From positions 248,001 to 312,000 of the forward strand of contig CAVUOZ010000004.1 in assembly GCA_963743325.1 (NCBI GenBank): 64,000 nt of DNA, written 5' to 3'. Shown piece by piece: positions 1 to 8,887 of this stretch (positions within the stretch are counted from its first letter, which is position 1; each line of letters begins with the position of its first letter). The DNA comes from DATFVA01 sp963743325. GTDB taxonomy: Bacteria; Bacteroidota; Ignavibacteria; Ignavibacteriales; Ignavibacteriaceae. The notes beneath the pieces are model-generated. The model was given only the letters and a program-made list of their open reading frames with translations. It was not told where the DNA came from and did no database searches. Made by a program: the position numbers and the translations under genes.

Positions 1-108
1 GGATTATTTTTAAACTTAGCAAGTTTTGATTTCAAGCTGGATTATGCCTTCGCAGATTTCAACAGATTAGGCAATACACACAGATATGCAGTCAGTATTT
101 TGTTCTGA
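1..108 (+). CDS. C-terminal end of a PorV/PorQ-like outer-membrane barrel protein (partial)
   Basis: Frame 1 is open from the first base to a TGA at 106-108 and encodes 35 residues. The tail contains FKLDYAFADFNRLGNTHR followed by a short hydrophobic strand ending in Phe. This is the pattern of the last two beta-strands of PorV/PorQ-type (UPF0164-like) barrels, which are common in T9SS-bearing Bacteroidota and Ignavibacteria. The aromatic last residue fits recognition by the BAM complex. The 5' part lies outside the window, so the family call rests on a short segment. If correct, it fits the T9SS cargo proteins encoded nearby at 1741 and 38449. Confidence 0.6.
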   Translation, partial: GLFLNLASFDFKLDYAFADFNRLGNTHRYAVSILF

Positions 109-132
109 GCAATTGAAATAAAGGAGCTAAAA

Positions 133-1521
133 ATGAAAAATAGAATATTAAAATATTTGGGCGCCTTCAGTTTATTTGTAATCTTCATTTTTTCCGGTTG
201 CTCAAAAGACTGGCCTGTTGATCCTCCGGATGTGGTCAGACCTGAAATCGTTTCAATTTCCCCGCAGGATGGAAGCTTAATGAATCTAAACGATTCCCCG
301 GTCATAATAGAATTCTCAAAAACCATGGAGCTGAACTCAATAAACAGTGTTGTGCAGGTTGTGGATGGACATGGAAATATAATTAAGGGTAACTGGTCTT
401 TAAACGGCTTAAAGGCAACATTTAACGCAACCTCTCAATACGATGATCTTACCCGAATTGATATAGTGATGCCGGGGGCATTTGATGAAAATGATAACTG
501 GATTTCTCCCGGGGTTCAAGATGTAAATGGAAATTCAATGAAATATTCATTCCAGTTTTCATTCTCGACGAAAGGTAATTACGGAAATTCTCAGATATAT
601 CTTGGGACCGGTGATCCGGGAAATCCTTCCGGTTCGCAGGTTGGTATTGGTTTAATCACAGATTTACAATTTTCAGTCCTTGGGGACCTTGGCACCGATG
701 GGACGAAAGGTATTGGAATAAATCCTGCGGGCACAGAAATATACGTAGCCAACAGCGGATACAATTCTGTCGAAGTTTTGAATACAACGACCAATACATT
801 CGGGGCTTCTGTTCCGATGCCTGATGGATATGGACGACCATGGTTTGTGGAGTTTACTCCGGATGGATCGGAAGCATGGATATTATGTAAACAGAATAAT
901 AATATCGTGGTAATCAATACACAGACAAGAACAGTCAGTGATACCATTCCTTTAGCTGATTATGCCCCGGGAGGAACACTTTACGAAATATCTATTAACC
1001 ACGCCGGGACTAAAGGTTATGTGTCGACCAGAGGTGCTCTCTCATTAATTATAATTGACGTACAGAATAAGACAGTCATAACCACAATTGAAAATGTAGC
1101 TACCAGTCAATCTTCCGCGGTAGTTATAACTCCTGATGACTCGAAAATACTGGTAGGAGATAACTGGGCCACTCCGCACTTTCAGATTATCGATGCAGCT
1201 TCCAATACGATAACCGGAAACATTACTCTGGGTGAGTCTGCAGGATCAGGATTACTTACAACTGTTGTCGGAAATTATCTCTATTGCGCCGGAAGGTATG
1301 AAGGTTTCATTTACAAAATGGATCTAACCGATTTCTCAATAGTTGCCGAAACTAATACAGGTGTTGAAATGATGGGCGTAGCTGTTGATCCCGAGGGAGA
1401 AGTTATATACGTAACAGCACCATATGTTGGAGATGGAGCAGTGCTGGTATTAACAGCTTCAGATTTAACTTTATTGGGAAGTATAAATACAGGTCCCTGG
1501 AGAGGAATAGTCACAAGGTAA
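133..1521 (+). CDS. Lipoprotein with Ig-like domain and YVTN-type beta-propeller
   Basis: 462 residues. A Sec lipoprotein signal peptide ends in FSGC, with Cys23 as the predicted lipidated residue. Residues about 35-150 resemble a bacterial Ig-like (SbsA/Big_5) domain: it opens with PEIVSISPQDGS and has an EFSKTM strand. Residues about 170-462 form YVTN/YncE-like propeller blades, for example GIGINPAGTEIYVANSGYNS and VAVDPEGEVIYVTAPYVGDG. An AAGGAG ribosome site lies 7-8 bases before the ATG. The protein is probably a surface or periplasmic binding or scaffold protein. The ligand is unknown and no catalytic motif was seen. It is followed by a repeat-like intergenic sequence, so it is probably transcribed separately from the next gene. 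Confidence 0.8.
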   Translation: MKNRILKYLGAFSLFVIFIFSGCSKDWPVDPPDVVRPEIVSISPQDGSLMNLNDSPVIIEFSKTMELNSINSVVQVVDGHGNIIKGNWSLNGLKATFNATSQYDDLTRIDIVMPGAFDENDNWISPGVQDVNGNSMKYSFQFSFSTKGNYGNSQIYLGTGDPGNPSGSQVGIGLITDLQFSVLGDLGTDGTKGIGINPAGTEIYVANSGYNSVEVLNTTTNTFGASVPMPDGYGRPWFVEFTPDGSEAWILCKQNNNIVVINTQTRTVSDTIPLADYAPGGTLYEISINHAGTKGYVSTRGALSLIIIDVQNKTVITTIENVATSQSSAVVITPDDSKILVGDNWATPHFQIIDAASNTITGNITLGESAGSGLLTTVVGNYLYCAGRYEGFIYKMDLTDFSIVAETNTGVEMMGVAVDPEGEVIYVTAPYVGDGAVLVLTASDLTLLGSINTGPWRGIVTR

Positions 1522-1540
1522 TACAGAGGCTGTCTCATAA

Positions 1541-1672
1541 GGCTAAATTTGTCAGGTTGAGCCCTGCGGGACGGCGGACAGGTTGTCGAAGACTGTCAGT
1601 CTGAGTTTATCGAAGACTGATATTTCAGAATGAATTCACACTTTGACAAGCTCAATGTGAAAGTCATAAATA
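1541..1672. repeat. Intergenic inverted-repeat element
   Basis: The gap contains a short GC-richer stretch with several internal inverted repeats, such as CAGTCT...AGACTG around 1598-1620, and phrases like TTGTCGAAGACTG and TTTGACAAGCTCAATGTG. Similar TCGA/GACAAGCTCA palindromic phrases are common as dispersed intergenic repeats in Bacteroidota genomes (recalled, not searched). An upstream ATG for the next gene falls inside this element, which is why a downstream start was chosen there. Confidence 0.45.
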
Positions 1673-1740
1673 TTTACGGTTCACTCTATAAATTCAGGGG
1701 AGTATTAAAAATTAAAGACTGTAAGGATGAGTATTTATTT

Positions 1741-2787
1741 ATGAAATCATTTATACAGAGTATGCTGAATTATAATATCAATGCCGGAACTCTCTTATTG
1801 TTAACAGGATGTTTCTTGTTAATGGGCTTCAATACCGCATTTGCTCAAAATAAAGGCGCAAGATGGCAGTTTGAAAACAATGGAAATGATTCTGCCGGCT
1901 GGGATCAGAATAATAATAACGGATTAATTTCGGGCAGCGCTTCATATTCCAGCAGTGTTCCGTTAATTGAAGGTGATTATTATTTATCGCTTGAAGATAC
2001 GGCAAATTTTGGAGTGTTCAGAGCGGCAGATGATCCTGAACTGGATTTCAATAATGAGGATATTGCAGTTTCATTATGGGTTTATCCCGTCCCGGGTCAG
2101 GATAATCCTCAATTTCTGTTGATAAAAGGAAACCGTACGGGAAATGTCAAGACTAATAATTATGCATTAAGACTTAACAACGGCTACTTTGAATTTCTTG
2201 TTCACGATTCAGCGGGGGCTCCCTTTACAGCGACCTCATCCTTCCCCGTATCAAATGGTCAATGGACCTATCTGGCTGTATATTATCATTACGGCAGCTC
2301 AGTAATATATCTGTGGAATGATCTTTCATCAGCTCCGGAAGATACAATTGCATTTAATGCCGGACTGCTGCCCAACAATGATAGTTTGTATATCGGAACT
2401 TCAGGAAAAAATGGATTAAAAAGATTTTGGGGAAGGATTGATGATGTAAGGCTGGGATCGACATATGAACAAATACAGGGAACCGGCACTTTCATTGAAA
2501 TTTCCAATGACAAAACATTGAGCAGACAATTTCTATTATATCAGAATTATCCCAATCCGTTCAATGCCTCTACGAATATCTCTTTTTATCTTGAAAAGCA
2601 GGGTACAGTCTGTATAAATATTTATAACGTGCTGGGTGAATTAATTGCAAATTTATTAAACTGGGAATTAGGAACGGGCAGTCATATTTACAGATTTGAC
2701 GCATCAGAGCTCCCGACTGGAATTTACTTTTACAAAATAATTTATCAAAACAATTCTGAAACAAAATCAATGCTGCTGCTTAAATGA
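1741..2787 (+). CDS. LamG-domain protein with T9SS C-terminal sorting domain
   Basis: 348 residues from the ATG at 1741. An in-frame ATG at 1630 lies in the intergenic repeat, while 1741 begins a proper signal peptide (hydrophobic LLLLTGCFLLMGFNTAFAQ) and has AAGGATGA upstream. Residues about 45-230 look like a LamG/concanavalin-like jelly roll, with an ...IAVSLWVYP... strand and a closing RFWGRIDDVRLG. The last about 85 residues are a type A T9SS sorting domain: FLLYQNYPNPFNASTNISFY near its start and a GIYFYKI strand near the end. Such proteins are exported through the outer membrane and anchored or released. A sugar-binding role is plausible given the following alpha-galactosidase gene, but that is inference. 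Confidence 0.8.
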   Translation: MKSFIQSMLNYNINAGTLLLLTGCFLLMGFNTAFAQNKGARWQFENNGNDSAGWDQNNNNGLISGSASYSSSVPLIEGDYYLSLEDTANFGVFRAADDPELDFNNEDIAVSLWVYPVPGQDNPQFLLIKGNRTGNVKTNNYALRLNNGYFEFLVHDSAGAPFTATSSFPVSNGQWTYLAVYYHYGSSVIYLWNDLSSAPEDTIAFNAGLLPNNDSLYIGTSGKNGLKRFWGRIDDVRLGSTYEQIQGTGTFIEISNDKTLSRQFLLYQNYPNPFNASTNISFYLEKQGTVCINIYNVLGELIANLLNWELGTGSHIYRFDASELPTGIYFYKIIYQNNSETKSMLLLK

Positions 2788-2809
2788 GAAAGTGAAGGAA
2801 AAATCAACT

Positions 2810-4873
2810 ATGAAATATTTATCAAATATATTAATTGCCGTTTTATTCCTCGTTACTCCTTTAGTATTAGCTCAAAATTCAAAAACAATAATTGTTGATG
2901 GGAATAAAATTAAAATTGAATTTAACGACAAGCTCTACAGCCGTGTAATCTCAAACCTTGATGGGAACGATATTGTGCTGGGTGAATTTGCCCCTTCTGA
3001 ATTCATTCAGATCGACGGACAGGATATTACAGATTTTAATGCCGGAGAATTCAAAGAGGAGCCATGTTCGGATAAAATCGGCGATGGTACAGAATGGACT
3101 ATCTATGGAACTTTTAAAGACATACAGAAGAAAATTTCTATTACAAGCATTAAGGAATTTCCTTCCATGTTGTTCTATAAGGTTATTTATACGAACCTAG
3201 GGAAAACGGATATAAATATAGATAGCTGGACAAACAATCATTATCAGGTATCTGCTCTACCCAATAAGGATGTTGATAAACCTCCTTTCTGGTCATATCA
3301 ACCCGGGTCCTACGGATGGGATAATGATTGGGTTCAACCCTTAAAAAAAGGATATGAAAGAGATAATTACCTGGGCATGAATTACGTTGATTATGGCGGA
3401 GGAACTCCTGTGGTCGATATCTGGCGTGAAGATAACGGGATTGCGGTGGGACATATTGAATTGGTTCCCAAATTAGTATCACTGCCGGTCTCAATGAAAA
3501 CTGATGCTGCGGCTTCATTAGCTGTAAATTATAAAAAACAATTTATCCTTAAACCCGGAGAAAGTCTTTCAACATTCAGAACATTTGTAGGTGTTCACCA
3601 CGGAGATCATTTCAATTCCCTTTTACAATTCAGTAAAGTGATGACAAAACAAGGAATAGAATTTAAGAAAGCGCCCGCAGAAGCATACGAACCAAACTGG
3701 TGCGGTTGGGGATATGAAAAAGAATTTACATTGGATGAATTTTGCGGAACTTTCCCTGAAGTTAAAAAGCTTGGTATTGATTGGGTAGTTTTAGACTATG
3801 CATGGTATGACGGAACCGGCGATTTTTACCCCTCAAAAGTCAGGTTTCCCGGCGGCGATAAAGATATGCGTAAGCTGGTTGACAGTATTCACGCTATGGG
3901 TTTCAAAGCAAAGATCTGGTGGATACCTTTAGCAGTTGAGCCAAACACAGATCTTCTTTCAAAACATCCTGAATATCTTATCCTGAATGAAGACGGCTCT
4001 CCACGTTATATGTCATCATTCTTTAATTCATTCTTCCTCTGCCCTGCTGACAAAGATGTAATTGAGATGTCAAAAAAGTTCGTGATAAAAGCTTTAAAGG
4101 AATGGGGCTTTGACGGTCTTAAGATAGACGGGAATAATCTTAATTGTGTTCCGAGCTGTTATAATCCCGAACACCATCATTCATATCCTGAAGAATCGGT
4201 CGAACAGCTGCCGTCATTTTTCAAAATGGTCTATGAAACTGCATTGAGTATTAATCCCAGGGCTGTTATTGAGATATGCCCGTGCGGTACTAATCAATCT
4301 TTCTATATTCTTCCTTACATGAATCAAAATGTAGCTTCGGATCCGCATAATTCATGGCACGTAAGGTTAAAAGGAAAAACATTAAGGGCACTGACCCAGT
4401 CAATGGATGCATTTTACGGAGACCATGTGGAGTTAAGCGACGATAAAAGTGATTTTGCATCTACAGTAGGTACTGGTGCAGTTATCGGAACCAAATTTGT
4501 ATGGCCTGTCGGAGTACATGAAAATAAAGAAACAGGGGATATCAACCTCACTCCGGATAAGGAAAAATGGTGGGAAAAATGGATAAAGATTTACAAAGAC
4601 AATATGCTCCCGCTGGGAATTTACAGAGGTGAACTGTATGATATTGGTTTCGACCGCCCTGAAGCCTATGCGATCGAAAAAGAAAAAGTTATGTATTACT
4701 CTTTTTATGCTCCTGAATATGACGGTGATGTAGAATTAAGAGGTCTGGGTAATAAATCGTATAAAGTCACTGACTATGTTAATAATGCAGACCTTGGAAC
4801 ACTCAGCGGTCCGGTTGCTAAACTTAAAGTTAAGTTCAACAAATATCTTCTGATAAAAGTTGAGCCGATTTAG
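2810..4873 (+). CDS. GH36-like alpha-galactosidase family protein (variant active site)
   Basis: 687 residues from ATG 2810, preceded by GAAGGAAA; an earlier in-frame GTG at 2792 is less likely because the signal peptide (MKYLSNILIAVLFLVTPLVLAQ) begins at 2810. The fold is clan GH-D: an N-terminal beta-sandwich, a (beta/alpha)8 barrel from about residue 290, and a C-terminal sandwich. The nucleophile motif GLKIDG places Asp440, and a SDP...R motif places the acid/base candidate at Asp511. The usual substrate-binding LDDGW motif is LDYAW here (residues 328-332), so substrate preference may have changed. It is a clear paralogue of the enzyme at 12219-14267, which keeps LDDGW. A periplasmic or surface enzyme releasing alpha-linked galactose or N-acetylgalactosamine is likely. 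It heads the first sugar module. Confidence 0.8.
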   Translation: MKYLSNILIAVLFLVTPLVLAQNSKTIIVDGNKIKIEFNDKLYSRVISNLDGNDIVLGEFAPSEFIQIDGQDITDFNAGEFKEEPCSDKIGDGTEWTIYGTFKDIQKKISITSIKEFPSMLFYKVIYTNLGKTDINIDSWTNNHYQVSALPNKDVDKPPFWSYQPGSYGWDNDWVQPLKKGYERDNYLGMNYVDYGGGTPVVDIWREDNGIAVGHIELVPKLVSLPVSMKTDAAASLAVNYKKQFILKPGESLSTFRTFVGVHHGDHFNSLLQFSKVMTKQGIEFKKAPAEAYEPNWCGWGYEKEFTLDEFCGTFPEVKKLGIDWVVLDYAWYDGTGDFYPSKVRFPGGDKDMRKLVDSIHAMGFKAKIWWIPLAVEPNTDLLSKHPEYLILNEDGSPRYMSSFFNSFFLCPADKDVIEMSKKFVIKALKEWGFDGLKIDGNNLNCVPSCYNPEHHHSYPEESVEQLPSFFKMVYETALSINPRAVIEICPCGTNQSFYILPYMNQNVASDPHNSWHVRLKGKTLRALTQSMDAFYGDHVELSDDKSDFASTVGTGAVIGTKFVWPVGVHENKETGDINLTPDKEKWWEKWIKIYKDNMLPLGIYRGELYDIGFDRPEAYAIEKEKVMYYSFYAPEYDGDVELRGLGNKSYKVTDYVNNADLGTLSGPVAKLKVKFNKYLLIKVEPI

Positions 4874-4913
4874 CCGTATTGTAAATAATTGTCAAATTCA
4901 GGAAGGAAATAAT

Positions 4914-5789
4914 TTGAAAAATAAAGCCTGGTTACTTTATGCAATGATTACAACCGCACTTTGGGGAGTGTGGGGTGCTTTTATAGAAATTCCCGAAAAG
5001 GCAGGATTTGCTGCAACATTAGGTTATGCTGCCTGGGCTGTGACTATGGTTCCTGTTGCGATTATTGCATTAAGAATTGTCAGGTGGAATTTAGATCATG
5101 ACAGGAGATCAATATTACTTGGAATGAGTGCCGGATTATTGGGATGCGGCGGTCAATTGATATTGTTCCAGACACTGCGTATCGGACCTGCATATATTGT
5201 ATTTCCAATTATCTCTCTCTACCCCGTTGTTACTATAGTACTTTCGGTTTTAATAATTAAAGAAAAGGCAAGCAAAAAAACCTGGATAGGAATAATATTG
5301 GCTCTGGTAGCAATTATTTTACTGTCATACCAGCCGCCCGGAAATTCCGTTGTTTCCGGTTATTTGTGGCTGCTTCTTGCTATGATAGTTTTTATTATGT
5401 GGGGATTCCAGGCTTACATTATGAAACTCGCAAGCGACGAGAAGACAGAAAAAAGTATGAAGGCAGAGAGTGTTACCTTCTATACGATGGCCAGTGCTGT
5501 TTTGTTAATTCCTATAGCAATCTCAATGACTGATTTTTCTTCGGAAATTAATTGGGGATTGAGCGGTCTTTATGCTGCGATTTTCATTCAGCTGTTAAAT
5601 GCTGTCGGATTTTTGTTTTTTGCTTACGCAATCAGGTACGGCAAAGCCATTATAGTTGTTCCAATGATGTCACTTGCACCCGTAGTTACCGTAATAATAT
5701 CATTAATAATTTACGCTGTCATTCCGCATCCTGTCATCATCACCGGGATGATCGCTGCATTTGTTTCAATTTATTTAATGGCTGAATGA
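4914..5789 (+). CDS. EamA/DMT-family transporter
   Basis: 291 residues. The best start is TTG at 4914 (LKNKAWLLYAMITTALWG), preceded by GGAAGGAA at 4901. An ATG at 4860 overlaps the previous gene and would add a non-hydrophobic stretch. About ten membrane helices are visible in two repeated halves, with glycine- and proline-rich motifs such as LYPVVTIVLSVLIIKEKASK, typical of the drug/metabolite transporter superfamily. It is strongly similar in sequence and order of motifs to the transporter at 18079-18996. Both sit inside sugar modules, so the likely cargo is the sugar released by the adjacent glycosidase, but DMT substrate ranges cannot be read from sequence. Confidence 0.85.
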   Translation: MKNKAWLLYAMITTALWGVWGAFIEIPEKAGFAATLGYAAWAVTMVPVAIIALRIVRWNLDHDRRSILLGMSAGLLGCGGQLILFQTLRIGPAYIVFPIISLYPVVTIVLSVLIIKEKASKKTWIGIILALVAIILLSYQPPGNSVVSGYLWLLLAMIVFIMWGFQAYIMKLASDEKTEKSMKAESVTFYTMASAVLLIPIAISMTDFSSEINWGLSGLYAAIFIQLLNAVGFLFFAYAIRYGKAIIVVPMMSLAPVVTVIISLIIYAVIPHPVIITGMIAAFVSIYLMAE

Positions 5790-5820
5790 GGCAAATAATA
5801 AAATAAATTAAAGATCAGTT

Positions 5821-6507
5821 ATGAAAAGATTTCAAGAATTAAAACAAAGAGTATGGGAATGCAATATGGAACTGTTCGCGAAGGCTCTTGTATTCCATAC
5901 ATTTGGCAATGTAAGCGGGATTGATAGAAAAGAAGGAATTATTGCTATCAAACCAAGCGGAGTCAGTTACCGGACAATGAAACCTGAAGACATGGTGCTG
6001 GTCGATTTAGAAAATAAGATAATTGAAGGTAAATTGAAACCATCCACAGATTTCAAAACCCATCTTGCTCTTTACAAATCATTTCAGAGTATAGGAGGGG
6101 TAGCTCATGCGCATTCCCCTTTTGCTACTGCATGGGCACAGGCAAAAAAATCCATACCATGCTTCGGGACAACACATGCAGACCATATTTATGGAGAAAT
6201 TCCATGCACAAAGGATCTTAGCGATAAACAAATATCAGGCGATTATGAAACTGAAACTGGAAATCAAATTGTAGAGTGCATCTCAGATTCTGAAAATCCG
6301 GGAATGATATTAGTATCAGGTCATGGTCCTTTTACCTGGGGAATTGATCCCGAACAGTCAGTTTATCATTTAATAATGCTTGAAGAGATAGCAAAAATAA
6401 GCTGGTATACTATTGCAATTGATCCAAATGTAAAACCGATCAGCAAAGCGTTAATCGATAAACATTTTCTACGCAAGCACGGGAAAAAAGCTTATTACGG
6501 GCAATAA
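5821..6507 (+). CDS. L-ribulose-5-phosphate 4-epimerase-like class II aldolase (AraD family)
   Basis: 228 residues, close to the usual AraD length (231 in E. coli). Zinc ligands match by position: His96 and His98 (HAHS) and His168 (SGHGPF). The catalytic pair is also conserved: Asp121 in THADHIYG and Tyr226 in the C-terminal KAYYGQ. The ending HFLRKHGKKAYYGQ is a hallmark of AraD rather than of fuculose-phosphate aldolases. By family it interconverts L-ribulose-5-phosphate and D-xylulose-5-phosphate through retro-aldol cleavage. No arabinose isomerase or ribulokinase is present. In this module, between a transporter, a NagB-like isomerase and a PfkB kinase, it may instead act on another ketose phosphate. 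Confidence 0.8.
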   Translation: MKRFQELKQRVWECNMELFAKALVFHTFGNVSGIDRKEGIIAIKPSGVSYRTMKPEDMVLVDLENKIIEGKLKPSTDFKTHLALYKSFQSIGGVAHAHSPFATAWAQAKKSIPCFGTTHADHIYGEIPCTKDLSDKQISGDYETETGNQIVECISDSENPGMILVSGHGPFTWGIDPEQSVYHLIMLEEIAKISWYTIAIDPNVKPISKALIDKHFLRKHGKKAYYGQ

Positions 6508-6531
6508 TTACAAATAAAATTATTCAACAAC

Positions 6532-7425
6532 ATGAATGAAATAAATAAAAAAGAATTATATGAATGGTGCAGGATTCCATACCGGGAATTAGAGCATCAT
6601 CCGAATTTGAAAGTACCGTTTCGACTATGCAAAGACTCAGAAGAAATGGGTCAAATTATGGCCGATGAGCTCGTTAATGAGATAAGAATAAACAATTCAA
6701 GAAATAAAAAAACATCTGCAATTATACCGTGCGGTCCCGGCTGCTGGTATAAACCCTTTACGGATCTGGTAAATAAAGAAACAGTAAACCTTAAGAATCT
6801 GGTAATCTGGCATATGGACGAATGCCTGGACTGGGAGGGTCGTGAGCTTCCGAAGAATCACCCGTATAGCTTCAGGGGATTTATGGAAAAGAATTTTTAT
6901 GATCCGGTTTATAAGGATTTGGCTGTGCCTGAACAAAACAGAAACTGGCTGAACGTAAACAACATTGAAGAAATCAAAAATAAAATCAGTAAGGAGGAAA
7001 TCGATATTACATACGGAGGCTGGGGACAGGATGGACACATAGCATATAATCAATCAAGACGTCATCCTTTTGATCATTTGACAGTTGAAGATGTCAGGAA
7101 CTCGACAGTAAGAGTGCAGGATAATAATATTGATACAATAATTGCGCTTGCCCAAAGAACTTTCGGCACAGCATATCAATTCGTTCCCCCGATGTCGGTT
7201 ACATTAGGTATGAAAGAATGTTTATCGGGCAGAAAAATTCGTCTCTTCAGTGACACCGGTGCCTGGAAACAGACGGCACTTAGAATCGCATTATTCAGTC
7301 CTGTTACACCGGAATATCCTATTACTCTTATCCAGGAGCATCCTGATGGCTTACTTACTGCTACAATTGAAACTGCAAAACATCCGATAAGCGAGCATCC
7401 GGAATGGGATCTGGGTCTGAAGTAA
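6532..7425 (+). CDS. NagB-like glucosamine/galactosamine-6-phosphate isomerase-family protein
   Basis: 297 residues. It aligns with the NagB/6-phosphogluconolactonase fold: HMDE (residues 94-97, counterpart of the LDEY motif with the catalytic Asp), a KNHPYSFRGFMEKNFYDPV segment matching the NagB helix, and GQDGHIAYN (165-173, with Asp167 and His169). NagB has a Glu directly after the IAFN motif, in its catalytic relay; here the residue is Gln174. It may therefore isomerise a sugar phosphate rather than perform ordinary deamination. The position between an AraD-type enzyme and a PfkB kinase suggests an aldose-to-ketose phosphate step. No strong ribosome site is visible before the ATG. Confidence 0.7.
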   Translation: MNEINKKELYEWCRIPYRELEHHPNLKVPFRLCKDSEEMGQIMADELVNEIRINNSRNKKTSAIIPCGPGCWYKPFTDLVNKETVNLKNLVIWHMDECLDWEGRELPKNHPYSFRGFMEKNFYDPVYKDLAVPEQNRNWLNVNNIEEIKNKISKEEIDITYGGWGQDGHIAYNQSRRHPFDHLTVEDVRNSTVRVQDNNIDTIIALAQRTFGTAYQFVPPMSVTLGMKECLSGRKIRLFSDTGAWKQTALRIALFSPVTPEYPITLIQEHPDGLLTATIETAKHPISEHPEWDLGLK

Positions 7426-7505
7426 TACATTTATGTATTAGAGCAGTGCCGGTTATGGTCTGAGTGGTCAGCAAAAAATCTGAAAAATTAAACAAGGTTA
7501 ATATT

Positions 7506-8552
7506 ATGATTCACCCTTTAAAAGTTGATATTACCAAATGCCGGTTCAAAGCAATGATCGGGGTCGGCGGCATTGGCTCGGGGATGTTCTTCAAACTTAA
7601 CGGCGGTTATACACTAGGCAGAGAAGAAAGCAGAAGCGGCTGCTTTCTGGATCGAAAAGACTATTGCAAGCTTCACATAATATCGCATTATGCAAAAGCT
7701 CTTCTTGGGAAAAAGTTCACCGTAATTCCAATTGGTAAATTAGGTGATGATGATATCGGGAAAAAACTTCTTGAAGAGATGGAAGAAATCGGTTTTAAAT
7801 CAGACTATATTGAAAGCTCGCCGGGTGACCAGACACTTTTTTCTTTCTGTTTCATTTATCCCGACGGAAGCGGCGGCAATATGACCACCGCCGATTCGGC
7901 CTGCTCGAAGTTAAACGATCAGTTAATAAACAAAGCCCTGCCTGAATTCAGAAAATACCGCGGAAAAGGAGTTGCACTAGCAGCTCCTGAAGTACCTATG
8001 AAAGCCCGGGAAATTCTTTTGAATTTGGCAACAGAGTATCAATTTTTCAGAGCTGCATCGTTTACATCCGAAGAAATCAGGGATGCTGTTGATTCAGGGT
8101 TGTTAAAAAAAACAGATCTTCTTGCACTTAATCTGGATGAAACTGCTGCGGCATTATCAATATCACAGGAGAAAAATAATGCAGCGACAATTATTCAGAA
8201 GGCAGTTGAATCATTCACTAAGATTAATCCCAAAATTATTTTATCCGTCACCAAAGGAAAAGAAGGCAGCTGGTCATGGCATAATGGAACATTAACCCAT
8301 CTGCCGGTTTTTAGTGTGGATGTTGAAAACACAGCCGGTGCCGGCGATGCCCACCTCGCAGGTTTCATTGCAGGCTTGACTGCCGGATTATCAGTGAAGG
8401 AGTCACATCAGCTTGCAGCGTTGACCAGCGGCTCATCGGTTCAGTCACCTCATACTATTAATAAATGCACTGACAGACTTGAATTGAAAAAAATAGCTGA
8501 TAAATCAAAAAATGAAATATTTAAAAAAGTATATCAACTTTTGGAGGATTAA
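7506..8552 (+). CDS. PfkB-family carbohydrate kinase (module 1)
   Basis: 348 residues from ATG 7506, with AAGG eight bases upstream; a GTG at 7464 is in frame but lacks a ribosome site. Family features are the N-terminal GVGGIGSGMFFKLNGG, a central IGKLGDDDIGKKL segment, and the anion-hole/catalytic motif ENTAGAGDAHLAGF near residue 275-290, where the second Asp is the catalytic base. The specific sugar cannot be read. By module logic it should phosphorylate a ketose-phosphate or the incoming sugar. It is not closely similar to the PfkB kinase at 17136, so the two were probably recruited separately. Confidence 0.8.
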   Translation: MIHPLKVDITKCRFKAMIGVGGIGSGMFFKLNGGYTLGREESRSGCFLDRKDYCKLHIISHYAKALLGKKFTVIPIGKLGDDDIGKKLLEEMEEIGFKSDYIESSPGDQTLFSFCFIYPDGSGGNMTTADSACSKLNDQLINKALPEFRKYRGKGVALAAPEVPMKAREILLNLATEYQFFRAASFTSEEIRDAVDSGLLKKTDLLALNLDETAAALSISQEKNNAATIIQKAVESFTKINPKIILSVTKGKEGSWSWHNGTLTHLPVFSVDVENTAGAGDAHLAGFIAGLTAGLSVKESHQLAALTSGSSVQSPHTINKCTDRLELKKIADKSKNEIFKKVYQLLED

Positions 8553-8554
8553 AA

Positions 8555-8866
8555 ATGAGTATAACAATGCGCATAATACAGCAATTTGACGCGACAAAAG
8601 AAAATGAATTTCTGGCATTGGAGAAAAAATTTGCCGAATTAGAAAGAAGACGCAAAGATTTTCCTAAAGGAAAACGACTGCAGCCAATTTCAGGCGGCGA
8701 ACCCTGCAACACTCTCATATGGCAATGTGAATTTCCGGATATTGAGTCGGCGTACAAAACACTTGATTTCTTCAGCGGTGATAAAGACCATGAAGCGCTG
8801 TTGGAAAAGCAGCTGCCATTCTTCAGACAGGTTAAAATCGAGTTTTACAAAAATCTGGATTATTAA
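8555..8866 (+). CDS. Small protein of 103 aa, possible dimeric alpha/beta-barrel
   Basis: A GGAGG site at 8543-8547 precedes the ATG and there are only 2 bases between it and the kinase stop, so it is the fourth gene of a tight cluster. The protein is hydrophilic with no signal peptide. The pattern (MRIIQQFDATKENEFLALE, a helix, then LIWQCEFPDIESAYKTLDFF) is consistent with a ferredoxin-like dimeric alpha/beta-barrel of about 100 residues, a shape shared by sugar mutarotases, NIPSNAP and Dabb proteins. No family-specific catalytic residues were recognised. A mutarotase-like accessory role is only a suggestion from context. Confidence 0.65.
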   Translation: MSITMRIIQQFDATKENEFLALEKKFAELERRRKDFPKGKRLQPISGGEPCNTLIWQCEFPDIESAYKTLDFFSGDKDHEALLEKQLPFFRQVKIEFYKNLDY

Positions 8867-8887
8867 AATTTTGTTTATCCGACAAAC

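Noticed and set aside
4860..4913. Upstream ATG for the first EamA transporter
   Set aside because: It overlaps the alpha-galactosidase stop and adds a hydrophilic stretch; TTG 4914 has a strong GGAAGGAA site.
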